Source of the DNA: Diplosphaera chodatii
Lineage: Eukaryota; Chlorophyta; Trebouxiophyceae; Prasiolales; Stichococcaceae
Reading direction: 5' to 3'
Length of the DNA stretch: 64,000 nucleotides
Assembly (NCBI GenBank): GCA_032358165.1
Contig: JAALGY010000052.1
Location: 2,170,001-2,234,000 of the forward strand
Shown here: positions 23,801-35,100 of the stretch, one piece after another
How positions within the stretch are numbered: position 1 is the stretch's first letter
How the letters are laid out: each line of letters starts with the position of its first letter
Notes under the pieces: model-generated
What the model was told of the DNA's origin: nothing
The model's input: the letters and a program-made list of their open reading frames with translations, nothing else
The model's database searches: none
Made by a program: the position numbers and the translations under genes

Positions 23801-26800
23801 GTCTGTGTGCAGGCAATCGAGGCGCGGCGGGCGACGGCGGCGGCGCTGGCGCGCCAGTGGTTCGGCGTGTTCATGCGGCCGCGGGCGCCGGCCGACGCGT
23901 GGCTGCTGGCGGGGCTGGCCGGCTGGCTGGAGGGCCAGTTCGTGCGCACCTTCCAGGGCGCCAACGAGCTGGCCTACAGGCGGGTCTGGACACCACGTTC
24001 CCAGAACTGACGGAGTGAACTCGCCAACCACGCACCTGGCAGCAGGGGCGGCCGCCCCTTCGACTGGCCCACTGGCCTGTGGCAGTCCTCTCTGCTACGT
24101 TCTTGCCGCTGGTGGGTGCGTCCGACTGCCACTTCCACAGCTGGTGCAGGGTATGCGGTTGCCAAGAGTTGAGCTGTGCCAACAGCGGCGCCTGTGACTG
24201 CGGGTGTGCAGGCGATGCAAGGAGCGGGAGGCGGTGTTCGCGCTGGACGACGGCCTGGCGCCGCCGCTGAGCCCGCTGGGGCCGCCCGCCGGGCCGTGGG
24301 GCCGCCTGCAGGGCACCGAGGGCCTCACCGCTGACAGCCTGCCCGCCTGGAAGGCCACTGCGGTGCGCCATTCAACGCAACCACCGCTGCTTGCTGCTGG
24401 CCTTGGTGTCCTTTCCACAGACATATGACGCACTCGTGTTTGCGGGTGGAGGGTGGATGCCTGTCAATGTGTCACTGCCCTGACACCCAGCCCACTGTTG
24501 GCTGACTTATCGTAGGGACTATCCTTGAGTATCCCAGCCTGGCTGCTGGGTTCTTGCTGTGGGACGGGCAGGCTCCGTGCCTGAGTGTCATTTGGGTGGG
24601 TGGCTTGCCGCAGGTGATCGGCATGCTGGAGCGGCGGGCGGGGGAGGACGCGTTCCGGAAGCTGGTCGCGCACCTGGTGTTTGCCGCCTGCAGCCAGTCC
24701 CCAAAAGGTTGACGTTTGTTTGATGCAGCCAGGGGAGCGGTCTTGCTTTCATGTGACTCTTGCAACATTGGTGGCCGGGCACGATGGCACCACGAGCAGC
24801 TGTAGATGGCGCGCATTGCCAGTCAGCATGCTTGAATGCCTGCCACAGCATTCCTGACACACGGTGCTAGTCCATCAACTGCGGGAACCCGGCATTGGAG
24901 TCTGCTTCGTCGGCTGCAGACGAGCTGGCCGCGGGCGGGGGCGCACGCATGCTGTCCACCAGCCAGTTCCTGAAGGACGCCGGAACCGCGGGCGGCTTCC
25001 GCAAGCAGGTGCGGGCAGCATCAGGCGCCGGCAGAAGCACACGTGCACGGCAGCAACCGGGAGATGATTGATGGGCCCTGCTCTCTTCCGGATCGCTGTA
25101 GACGATAATAAGGTTGCGTGTGCACTCTGCTGCCCAGCTGCTTCCATGTAAAAATGCGCCAAATGTCAAATCACTAAGTTCATTCTGCTGTGCAGGTTCC
25201 CGCATTCGCAGCACGCTGGGTGCATGGCCGCGGCACGCCGCGCCTCACCGCAGCCTTCGCCTACAACAGGTGCGGCGCAGTTTTGCACATTGCAGCCACC
25301 CTGCAGCGAGATGTCTGCGCAGCATGCTGCCGCTGGTACCGGTACGGGCATGTGCGATTCCTCGAAGACGAGACCAGGGTCCATGCCTCAACAAGCAAAC
25401 ACTGGCCGGCACATGCGTGGTGCCGACCGGAGGGCAGTCTGGCAAGGCAGCTGGGTTGTGGAAGCAGGAAGCGGAACAATGTGGAGCTGGCGGTGCGGCA
25501 GTGGGGCAGCGAGGCGGCGCGGCACAGCGCCCAGCGCTCGGCGGCCGCCGGCGGCGACGCCTCCTCTGCCTCCATCCTGCGGGTGGGGCTGCCCCCTCAG
25601 TACACACCGCTCCATACGTCCAGCACAATATCTGAAGTTCTTGCAGCTGCTGCCTGTAAAAACGTGAGCACACACCGCAGGAAGTGCTTCGGGCGATGGT
25701 GGCTTGCATGTTGATGCGCAGCAGCTGGACGTCGAGCATTGAGAACACGGCTTTTGCAATGGAGTACATGCCAGAGAGCAGGGGACATGCCTTTTTCCCG
25801 GACACCTGACAGTGTGTGTTTCACCAGGCTGAACGCTGGAACTCTGTGAATCTGCCTGCAGGTCGTGATCCGGGAGCTGGACGGCACGATGGAGCACGCG
25901 CTGGCGATCGGGCGGGCGCCGCTGGTGCTGGGCACCTTCAAGATCGCGACGCGACCGTCGGCCTGGGCGCGCCGCCCCAAGCGCAAGCCCCAGCCGGGCG
26001 AGGACACCGCGCTGTTCACCGAGTCCGACGGTGCGCGCCTGCCCCGTCCAAGCGTCCCGCGTTTACCAGCCTGTGACCCACAGACAGCACACCAGCCTGG
26101 CATCCCATCGCCAAGATGTGAGCGTTCGGCCTGGGATGGGAGTTGCACCATTCCAGCCGGTCGAGATCTCGTACTTGGGGATGACCCAGGAGGTTCTGTG
26201 TAGCTCATCGACTCACGGCTGCCGCTGCGCTGCAGCGATGCTGGGGAAGTGCCCCATCTACTGGATGCGCATCGACCCGGCGGCCGAGTGGCTGGCGCCC
26301 GCGGCGGTGCAGCAGCCGCCGCACATGTGGGGCCACCAGCTGCTGCGCTCGCGCGAGGTGCGCCAGGGTTTTGCCGGGTCCGCCCGTTGTTACCCCGCCC
26401 CGCGTGCTGCGGCATGCTGGTGCAGCTGCTGAGGCGGATCAGCGCGGACCACAAGCCGCTGTGCTCTCAGTGTACGGTGACCGGACACATATGTTCAGTG
26501 CGGTGGTGCTCCGCCAGTTGGAGCCGTGAGCACGGTGACTTGGGGCCCCACTATGCTTGTGCCGCGCCCCTGAACATCCGCATGTGCTCCGCAGGTGCCA
26601 GCGCAGGCAGCCGCCGCGGCGGCGCTGGCGGAGGCAGGAGTGGCTGGCTTGCTGTCGCCGGGCGGCGCAGGCGCGCTGCGGGAGGCGCTCGCCAGCGAGA
26701 AGGTGCCGGCAGTGCCCTGTGTGTGGCTGTGGCCAGGGTAGAGAGAGTGGCTTGGGCAGAGGGCCAGCGGGCCATGGCCATCGATTGTCTGAAAAGGCAG

Positions 26801-29800
26801 CAGCTCGTGGCAGCATTATCAGATGGCCACAGAAGTCGGTGTGTGCCCTGCTCAGCGTGCTGCCTGCTGGTTTACGCAGGTGTACTGCCGCGTGCGGGCC
26901 GACTGCGCCGCCGCGCTGGCGGCCTCGGCTGGCATGCCCAACAACACGGATGGTGAGTCCGCACGGTGCACGAGGGTTTTCTCCAGTGCTGATTTTGCAG
27001 CGCTGAATGTCGCCCAAGGCATGGTCGCAATGGCGTAGAGGCAGCAAGTGCTGTGACGGCATGTCAGCGATGTGCTTGCATACATCATAGGCGAACAAAA
27101 TCCTTATACCCTGCAGGGCTGCCCATCCTGCTGAGGCGCCACGCCGCCCTGACGGGGGCCAGCGGCGCCGCCTCCGGCCCCCGCCCAGCGTACGGCGACC
27201 TGTCCGACTACTTCGTCGCACAGGCAAAGCTTGCAGCCTCCTGTGGCAGTGCCACTGCTCTGCAGGCCTGCCTGGGCGTGTAGATGGTCATGTTCTTGAC
27301 TGACATGTGGACTTGGGTGTTGAAGCTTTGCGTGTCATTGGCATTGCGCAGCTGCTGCTCAGCTGTTGGTGCCATCACACTGCAGCCTCCTTCTTAGCTG
27401 TGACACTCGTGTAGCAACCTTCTGCTACAGGGGCTGGCCAGGGCGCTGGCGGCGGTGCGCGACCGGCGCGGCCGCTCCCCGGTGGAGGCGGTGGACGCGC
27501 TGCTGGGGGCGCTGCAGAACGCCGATGCCGCCGGCAGCGTGTGGGACGACTCGGGCATGGTGGCGGCGCACCTGGAGGCCCTGGGGCGCATCGCGCCGGC
27601 CTCGCCCGAGGTGGACGATCATCTCCATATTGCAGCGAGCTTCAAGTACAGGGCTTCAAAAGTAGGAGCCCTCGAGCCGATGGGCTGCACGCAACTGGTG
27701 GCAGAAGTGTCAAAGCATGTTGAACAGCAGGCTCTGAGACTGCAGCATCCATGCAGCGTGTTGCAAAGTGTCGCTTTGCCGCTGCATAGATCAGCCTGTC
27801 CTTTGCCTGCTGAGGTGTACACTGGCAACCTGGCGACTTTCGTCCAGCGCTGGTGTTGACGTGTCTGATGTGCTGCTGCTGCAAGCCTGACGATCGAGCC
27901 GGGCTGCCTTGGAAGCGCTGTAGGGTGTTGTGGCTGGTGCAGCGGCGCTGCAGCTGGCCTCGTGCCCTGCTGCCCAAGCACGGCATGGCCGCGGCTGAGA
28001 TAGAATCGGCCGCTGCAGGTCATGCAGCGGGCGGTCAAGGCGCTGCAGGGGGGCCTGGCCCGGGAGGCGGTGCTGCCCAGCGTCGGCTGCGTCGTCGGCG
28101 CCGCGGCCACCGCCTCGCTCGCCCGCCTGGCCGTCGGCTGCGGCGACACGGCAGCGGTGGCACCCCGGTGCGGCTGCAGGGTCAGGCAAACAACACGCCG
28201 CTGCAAACTTTGGGCCCTGCTGGGTGGCAGATCTGGCCAGATGGCTGGTTCAGGCAAACAGATCAGCATAGCATGCCCAGGCGCGCTCAGGAGGTGCTCC
28301 TGTGTGTCGTGCAGGCTGCTGGAGGCGTTCGGCCGCTTCACGTCGGCGGCCACACCGCCGGCCATGCGCCGCGCAGCCCATGCAGCCCGCAGCAGCCTGC
28401 TGTACGCGTCGCGGGGCGCCGATGCGACCATCCGCGCCGCTCTGGACGCCGCCGCAGCAGAACCGGCACCCACCGTCAGGTACACTTGGTCGTACACCTG
28501 GCAATCTCCTAAGTGCTGCTCCCCTTGGTCCCAGGCAGTGCCTGCACAGACGGAGCACCACAACAGGCATGCGCACACCTACTTGTTTGAGCAGTGCTGC
28601 GGCTCAAGCCCGTGTCCAATGTCGTGGCGGCCATTCCGCCGATGGCCACTTGCTTGTGCAAGGGGAGTCTGGTCTTTATGCGCAGGACGAGCATTCTGCA
28701 TGCGGCGCTGGCCCAGCTGCCGCGGCCGCCGGCCCCCAAGCGGGCGGCACAGCCGCGCAGGAGCGGTGCCGCAGTCGCAGCGCAGGCGGCGGCGGCGGCG
28801 GCTGCAGCGGCGGCGGCGGCGGCGCAGGGCCACCCTGTGGCACCCACACCAACAGCCGGTGAACCGGCGGCGCCCGGTGGGGCCGCAACAGCCATGTCAG
28901 CAGCCGAAACCGCAGCAGACCAGCCACGGCAGCCAGGTATGCAGCACGGTGCCGGCGGCCGCACGCGCTGGCCGTCAGCACATGCACGTCTGCTGGTGGC
29001 CGGCAGTGCCTGCAGCAAGCCTCTGGTGAAAGTGCGACCGCCACTGCAGGTGCAGTGGGCGTGGCCACCCTGCAGCGCCTGGCTGCGGCGGTGGCGGGCT
29101 TTGTCGACGACCCCGCGGCGCGGCACGCGGCGTTCATGCTGCTGCAGGCGGCAGCGGGGCAGCCGGCGACGCTGTTCCGGGAGACGGACGAGGAAGATGC
29201 AGCGGCAGCAGGTACATGCTTCCCCATGCTCGCTGTGCTACCTCCGATAACGATCCTGGCAGTGTATACTGTCATTCAAAGCCGTGGTATGGACTGCAGC
29301 AGAGGTGAGATGGCTGGAATTTGGGCATGCCAACCCCAGCCCGTTGCGAGATCAGTTCCTTGTCATTGTCGCTTATTTGAACGGGTTGATTTGTTGTTCC
29401 TTTCTGCAGATGCTGTTGTTCCGGCAGCGTCTGCGCAGACGGCACGCCGGCCGGCGGCTTCGGGCGCCGCACCGGCCGCCAGCCACGACAGCAGCGGCAG
29501 GCGTGGCAAGGGTGCGACTGCTTGCGGTCGAAAATACCGCTCATTTAACCGTGTTGCTTGTAGCTGTGAAACATCGGCAGGAAAACAGTTTCAAAGTCTC
29601 AATTCTCACAGTCCTGCCATTGTGGTGTCCGTCATGCGCCTGCCCGTCAGCTCTTGCAGTCACACCTGTTCGTCTTGTGGAGCAACCCGGCTCCCAGTTG
29701 ACACACTTTGGTTGCCGGATTGTTTTCAGCAGCAGCGGGCGGGATCAAGGTGCGGCTCCCCGGGGCGCCCAGCAAGGTGGCGACATCGGCGGCGCCTGCG

Positions 29801-31080
29801 TCGCCGTCGCAGCAGACCGCTGCCACAGCTGCCGCAGCAGATGGTGAAGGTGTGTGAACTTCTGCATGTGGGGTCTGATAGCCTGCAGCTGCATGTGATT
29901 GTACATGTGAGGATGTCATGCCGTGACAATATTGCAGAAATCAACTTTGCCTCGGAAGTGAAAGTATATGGCCTGCTAACGCAGGCGAGGTCCGGTCGAG
30001 GCAGCCCATCATGGCAAAGATCGCGATGCCAAAGCTTTCAGCAGGCACCGGCAAGCTGCGCAAGGCCGCTGCTGCTGCTGCAGCAGCCCTCCCTGTGCCG
30101 CCTGTGCTACCACCGCCAGCACCACTGCCAACGCCCCCAGCACCAGCTGCCAAAGCTGAAGCTGCAGCGCCAGCCCCGGCAGCGGCCACCACACCAGCGT
30201 CGCCGCCGCCGCGCGTGAAGTTCAAAGGCAGCTTTTTCGGCGGTGGCGGCGGCGCCGGCGGCGGCGGCGGCGCTGTCTCAGCGTCAGCAGCAGCGCAGCC
30301 CAGCACTGCACCACCAGTGAGCTCTTTTCCTCTCAGTGCGTGTTACTGTCCGAGATCCCCGTGTGCTTTGGACCTATGTGGGTTGAGTTGCTCCGCATCT
30401 CACAGCTCTGATGTTCAGCCTGAGGTACAAAGCTGCTGGTCAGTGGCTCCGGCTGTATGGGATGCAACAGCAACGCCAAAGGCTGTGCTGGTCTGTTGAC
30501 AACCATGACAACCTGGCAATCTGTGTCATTGCACTGCAGGCGCAGGCGGACACGCCCACGGGGGGGCTGGACGACCAGCCGCTGGCCTTCCGGCGGCCGC
30601 AGCCCAAGGCGCTGAAGGGCAGGGGGCGTAAGGGGGCCGCGGGGCAGCGGCCCGCCAGCGCCGGCATTGCTGCAGGCCCCCCTGCAGCGCAGCCGGCAGC
30701 AGCGCCCCACCCCGGGGCACCCGGGAACGCCGGGCCGCCCCAGCAGGGCGGCATCGCGCCCGTCAGCAACGACGAGCTGCTGGCGCTCATGTCCGGCGCG
30801 GCCGCCGAGGCGGCGGCCAAGCCCAAGCGCGGCGGCAAGCGCAAGCAGGCGGGCGCCGCTGGAGCCGCCACGGCTGCCGCGTCTGGCGGCGGAGGGGGCC
30901 CCGGGCTGCAGCCGCAGCAGCCGTCGCCGACGCTGCCGCCGCCTGCAGTCGCGCCGCCGCCCCAGCTGGCCAGCATCCGCGTCAAGCCTCTCACGGCGCA
31001 GCCACCGCTGCAGCCACCGCAGCAGGTGCAGCCACCGCTGCAGTTTGCCGGTGCGGCGGGGTTCCACCCAGGCCCGCCCC

Positions 31081-31141
<61 letters not shown>

Positions 31142-31613
31142 GGCAAGCATGCAGGCGGCATGGCGGCGTGCGCAGACGCAGCAGCAGGCGCCGCCGCCGC
31201 AGCAGGCGAAGGGCGCCAAGGGGAAGCAGGGCGCAAAGGGCGGCGCGGGGTCGAAAGGCAGGCAAGCAGGTGGGGCTGCGCAGCCGCAGCCGCCGCCGCC
31301 GGCTCAGCCCGCCAAGACCGGCGGCTTCAAGGTCAAGATCGGAGGCCAAACGTTTGGCGGCGGCGCCGGCGGCGGGCAGTTTGCTTCGCCCCTGCACCCC
31401 GCCCCCTCGGCAGCATCCGTGAGCGGGCCGTCAGAGGCGCCCAGGCCGACGGGCATCAAGCTCAAGATCGGCGGCAAGCACGTCGGAGGCGCGGCAGCCT
31501 CAGCAGGGAACACCGCTGGGGCGTCCGGTGGTCTGGCGGGCGGCAGCAAGAAGCGGCAGCGGGAGGGGCAGCAGGCGGACCAGCGGCGGAAGAAGCCCTC
31601 TGGCGCGAACTAG
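20819..31613 (+). CDS. TAF2: TAF2, TFIID subunit (TAF150), M1-peptidase-like
   Basis: Subunit of the general transcription factor TFIID that recognises core promoter DNA. ATG 20819-20821 starts MNTVPEPVHQRIVVDVNVAA; exon 1 ends at 20892 and exon 2 begins at 21063, joining to give GYTELRV, a TAF2 hallmark. Further landmarks in order: RRARAWVPCVD (22075), KTFHFTQARCTPPCHVALAV (22420), FAFFEEALGSKFPHAAFHQ (23155), MHVLSTELLIYRRTIDQ (23500), ALARQWFGVFMRP (23850), FAARWVHGRGTPRLTAAFAY (25205), VVIRELDGTMEHAL (25865), PIYWMRIDPAAEWL (26255), GDLSDYFVAQ (27195), RSPVEAVDALLGALQNAD (27475). The metallopeptidase signature is lost, as expected for TAF2. Joined exons continue in frame through an Ala/Pro/Gln-rich tail with repeated Lys-Gly motifs and an 18-Gln run to TAG 31611-31613. 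The tail basic end (KKRQREGQQADQRRKK) suggests nuclear localisation. The protein is long, probably over 1500 residues. Confidence 0.92.
31086..31139 (+). repeat. (CAG)18 tract encoding polyglutamine in TAF2
   Basis: Eighteen uninterrupted CAG codons follow a Trp codon in the C-terminal tail of TAF2. Such a pure repeat is prone to length change, so the allele length may vary between strains. Confidence 0.95.
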
Positions 31614-32162
31614 TGCAGTTGAACACAAATTAAAAGACTACTAAATAATAAAGGAGCCTCACTACATGTCGCAATTCACGATATATTCCTCAGGGAGCAT
31701 GGCCATTGATCGAATGCCACCAATTCCTCATTTCTTGCTTGCCTCAGCGGTCAATGACGGGGTTCCCGTGCAGCCGTGTGGGTAGCGTCCCGTACTGCGA
31801 GAAGCCAAATGCACCGTCACCAGCGCTCTCCGGATCACAGCGCCCTAGAGCAGCAGATGTCGACTGTCGGTGTATCGATCACAGTGACAGGAGCCGTTGG
31901 GCTGCAAAGTGGCGTTTCGCGTCGGGTCGTGTGCCAGGCTAAGAGCACTCGCTCTGCAGAGGTCATTTGGAGAGCAGCCACAGCGCTTGGCACTGCACCA
32001 CTCCCATCACGTTTGCACTGCTGGTAGGAGGAGCAATGGAAAGCCGCGTGTAACATCGCATTCCGTGAGGATTGGCTCGCCAGGTGGCAAGCAATGACTC
32101 CAGCGAGAATGCCCCGGCTGGCGTAGCGCCTCAGCCTGCGAAGCGAATCTTGTGGCGCTGAT
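31614..32162. other. Intergenic: TAF2 3' flank and Sec14-gene promoter
   Basis: About 550 bp between two plus-strand genes, with an AT-rich stretch just after the TAF2 stop (31620-31660). AATAAA occurs at 31647-31652 and TGTAA at 32049-32053. No gene was seen. Confidence 0.6.
31647..31652 (+). promoter_or_regulatory. Candidate polyadenylation signal AATAAA of TAF2
   Basis: AATAAA lies 34 nt after the TAF2 stop in the AT-rich 3' flank. Green algae mostly use TGTAA, which occurs at 32049, so either could be used. Confidence 0.35.
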
Positions 32163-35100
32163 ATGGCAGGTGAGATGCTCATCTTCATATCATTATGCCC
32201 TGTTTTACGGTCAAGCGCGCGCGCCACATGTTGCTGCAGTCTGATCTTAGTCACATCCTTCGTGCCAGAGGCATATCCTTCGGCTGTCCTGTATGCTGTT
32301 CCTCCTCAGACCAGCTTGCAACACCCACGACACTCGTGCATCCCCTATGTGAAAGCGGACAGCTGCTGACGGGAGTGATCCAGGGCATGGTAGATGGTGC
32401 GCCGCACCAGCAGGGGACCTTTGGATGGCCTGCTGCACGAGCGTCTTTGACACGCTGCACCGCAGACGCCACACAGTGCTGACGCCCCGCAGGCGGCGTG
32501 AAGGAGCTGGCGCACAAGCTGTCGCGGCGCCACTCCTCGGAGATACCCGCCGAGGCGATTCCAGGCGGCCCCAGCAGCGGCGATGACGGCGATGCTGGGG
32601 CAGGGAACCAGCCCAGGGACTCTGCGGAGCGCACCCTCAGGTCCCCCAGCCGCATGCGCTCCGGCAGCTTCACGCTCAAGACGCCCAGCAGGGCGCTCTC
32701 GCGGAAGGACCGGCACAAGGTGCCCACTGCAGCACTTCAGTCATGGGGACACTTGGCGCAGATGTGCCATTGCCCTGCGGTCTAACGCATCGCAATGACT
32801 CATGTGCGCCGGCGAATACAATGAGCGTTTAACGGGAGGACAGGCCGAGACGCTGCAGTCTTGCACGCCGTGCAGTCGCGGCGGGAACGGAAGCGCGCAG
32901 CGGACGCGGACACCCGGCACCACGAGGCCTGGGACAGCGAGGACGAGGCGGCGTTCCGCGCAGACTGGCACATGAGCCGCGCAGACGAGGTGGGCAGCGC
33001 CTCCCCTGCGGCGGTGATGTGTGCGAGGTGCTGGGGCGGTGTTCACCAATGGCTGGAGGGCACTGGCATGCGGCTGAGGCATGTTTGGGGTGCTTCCTGT
33101 GGTGCAGAAAGTGCGAATGAAGGAGTTTCTGGAGGTGTTGAAGGCCGCCGGCCTGCTGCGCACGGAGTTTGGTGCGTTGCTGTGGCGTGCAGTCCTGTCC
33201 AGCGGTGGCAATTGTCCTGAATACACGGTATGACGGCGGGCACCCAGGAGTCATGTCCCAGACAACATGGCGAGAGTGCATCATCTCCTCGCCTGAGCTG
33301 TTGTCATCCAGCCAACGCACACCTGGTCGCAGACTACTTCATGTACCGGCGCTTCCTGCGGGCGCGGCAGCACGACGTTGAGCGCGCCAAGGAGATGTGG
33401 GCCAACCACCTGAAGTGGCGGAAGGTGCGGTGTCGCCACTGGCACACTCAGAGCTCGGCAGCGTCGCAGGGGCGTCACATTCCGCTTTGCAGCCAGCACC
33501 TGCCCCGAGGCGCCGTCCAAAAACTCATCACGCATCCTGCACCGCAGGAGATCGGCGCCGACACCATCCTGGAGGACTTTGACTTCCCGGAGCGGGAGTC
33601 CTTCGTCAGCCTGTACCCGCAGGGCTACTGCAACGTGGACAAAAAGGTGCATGACATCATATGCATCGCTGTACACACTGCCGCCCTACGTTGTCATGCA
33701 TGTCCAGCATGCTGCCAAGCCCAGGACCACGAACACAATGTCCCAAGCTTGCCTGGTGTTGGATGTGTCCAAAGCAATGCATCTCACCCCTGGTTGCAGG
33801 GTCGCCCCATCTACATCCAGCAGCTGGGCCAGCTGCAGTTCAAGAAGCTGACCGAGCTCACTTCAGAGGAGCGCATGATCAAGTTCCATGTGCAGGTGCG
33901 CGCCCGCAGTCTGCCAACAGCACGGTTTAGAGGGCGTCGCCATCAGCAGGCTGGCAGGCGGCACACACGTGCAACCTGCGCGAGAGCAGAGGAGGTTTTA
34001 AGCCATCTCGGGCTATGCCGGTGTCGGGAGCGCACCTGGCCACGATGGCACTGGGCTCACGTGCGGCCTTCACGCTGGCTTGCAGGAGTACGAGCGGTGT
34101 GTGCGGTACATCCTGCCGGCATGCTCACGCACCGCTGGGCACCATGTGGAGCAGACCTTTGCCATCCTGGACATGAAGGGTGGGCTGGGATCCTACTTTT
34201 GACAACTTGCATGCATTTCGCGCTGAGGCGATGGCGGCATCCCTCACGACCTTGTGTCAGGAGCACTGCTTCATGTGAGCCTCGGTAGACTTTACGGGGC
34301 TGCTGACTCGTGGCTGCTGCACACAGGCGTGGGCATCCGGCATGTGACGGGCGGCATCAAGAAGATGCTGGGGACCGTGCTGCAGGTGAGCCGCCAGCAG
34401 CGGACCTGCACACATGCTGCAGTGGCACGGTTCGGGCCACTACTGACAGCCAGGCGACTGTTCGCATGGTGGCGCCCATCTGAGAGTCGCACTGCCACGA
34501 ATGGCACCCGGCAGCCTGATCAAACTGCTCAACATTGTACCCGACCGTCTCAGCACTCCCTCTGGCAGTCCTTTGACTGGGCTGCTCCCTGTGCACACCC
34601 GCAGGTGGACCAGAACAACTACCCGGAGATGCTGGGCAAGACGGCGATCATCAATGCCGGCGCCGTCATCAACTTCGTGTTCCCCTTCGTCAAGCCCTTC
34701 CTGGACAAGCGCACCGTCAACAAGATCGAGGTGCGCCGCTCATGACGCCTGCTGCTGCCATGCCCTGTAGCAGCCTCAGATCACGTCAACACTACCAGCG
34801 CGCCTGGATGGGCACCTGAAGTTGCGCATCCCCACAGCATCCCATCACACTGCCGCACTCATGGCGCTCCACCTACGCGTGTATGCAAAAGCTATTGGGG
34901 CACCAGGACTACTGGTCGCTGCCAGGGGGTATGCTAGGTTGAGCGCTGCAGATTCACGGCAACAACCTCCGGATGCAGAACAGAGGCGTTCGTACCCAAC
35001 ACTCATCGCGAACCTGGCTCCCAATGCAGGTGTGCCCGAGGGACTACACGCCGGTGCTGCTGCAGTACATCGAGCGGGAGAACCTGCCCGAGTACCTGGG

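Noticed and set aside
23814..23990. An active M1 aminopeptidase
   Set aside because: The HExxH zinc motif is absent and the rest of the gene follows TAF2.
30333..31397. Minus-strand 354-codon Leu/Arg-rich open frame
   Set aside because: Antisense of the TAF2 tail; the Leu and Cys runs are the reverse reading of the CAG and GCC repeats.
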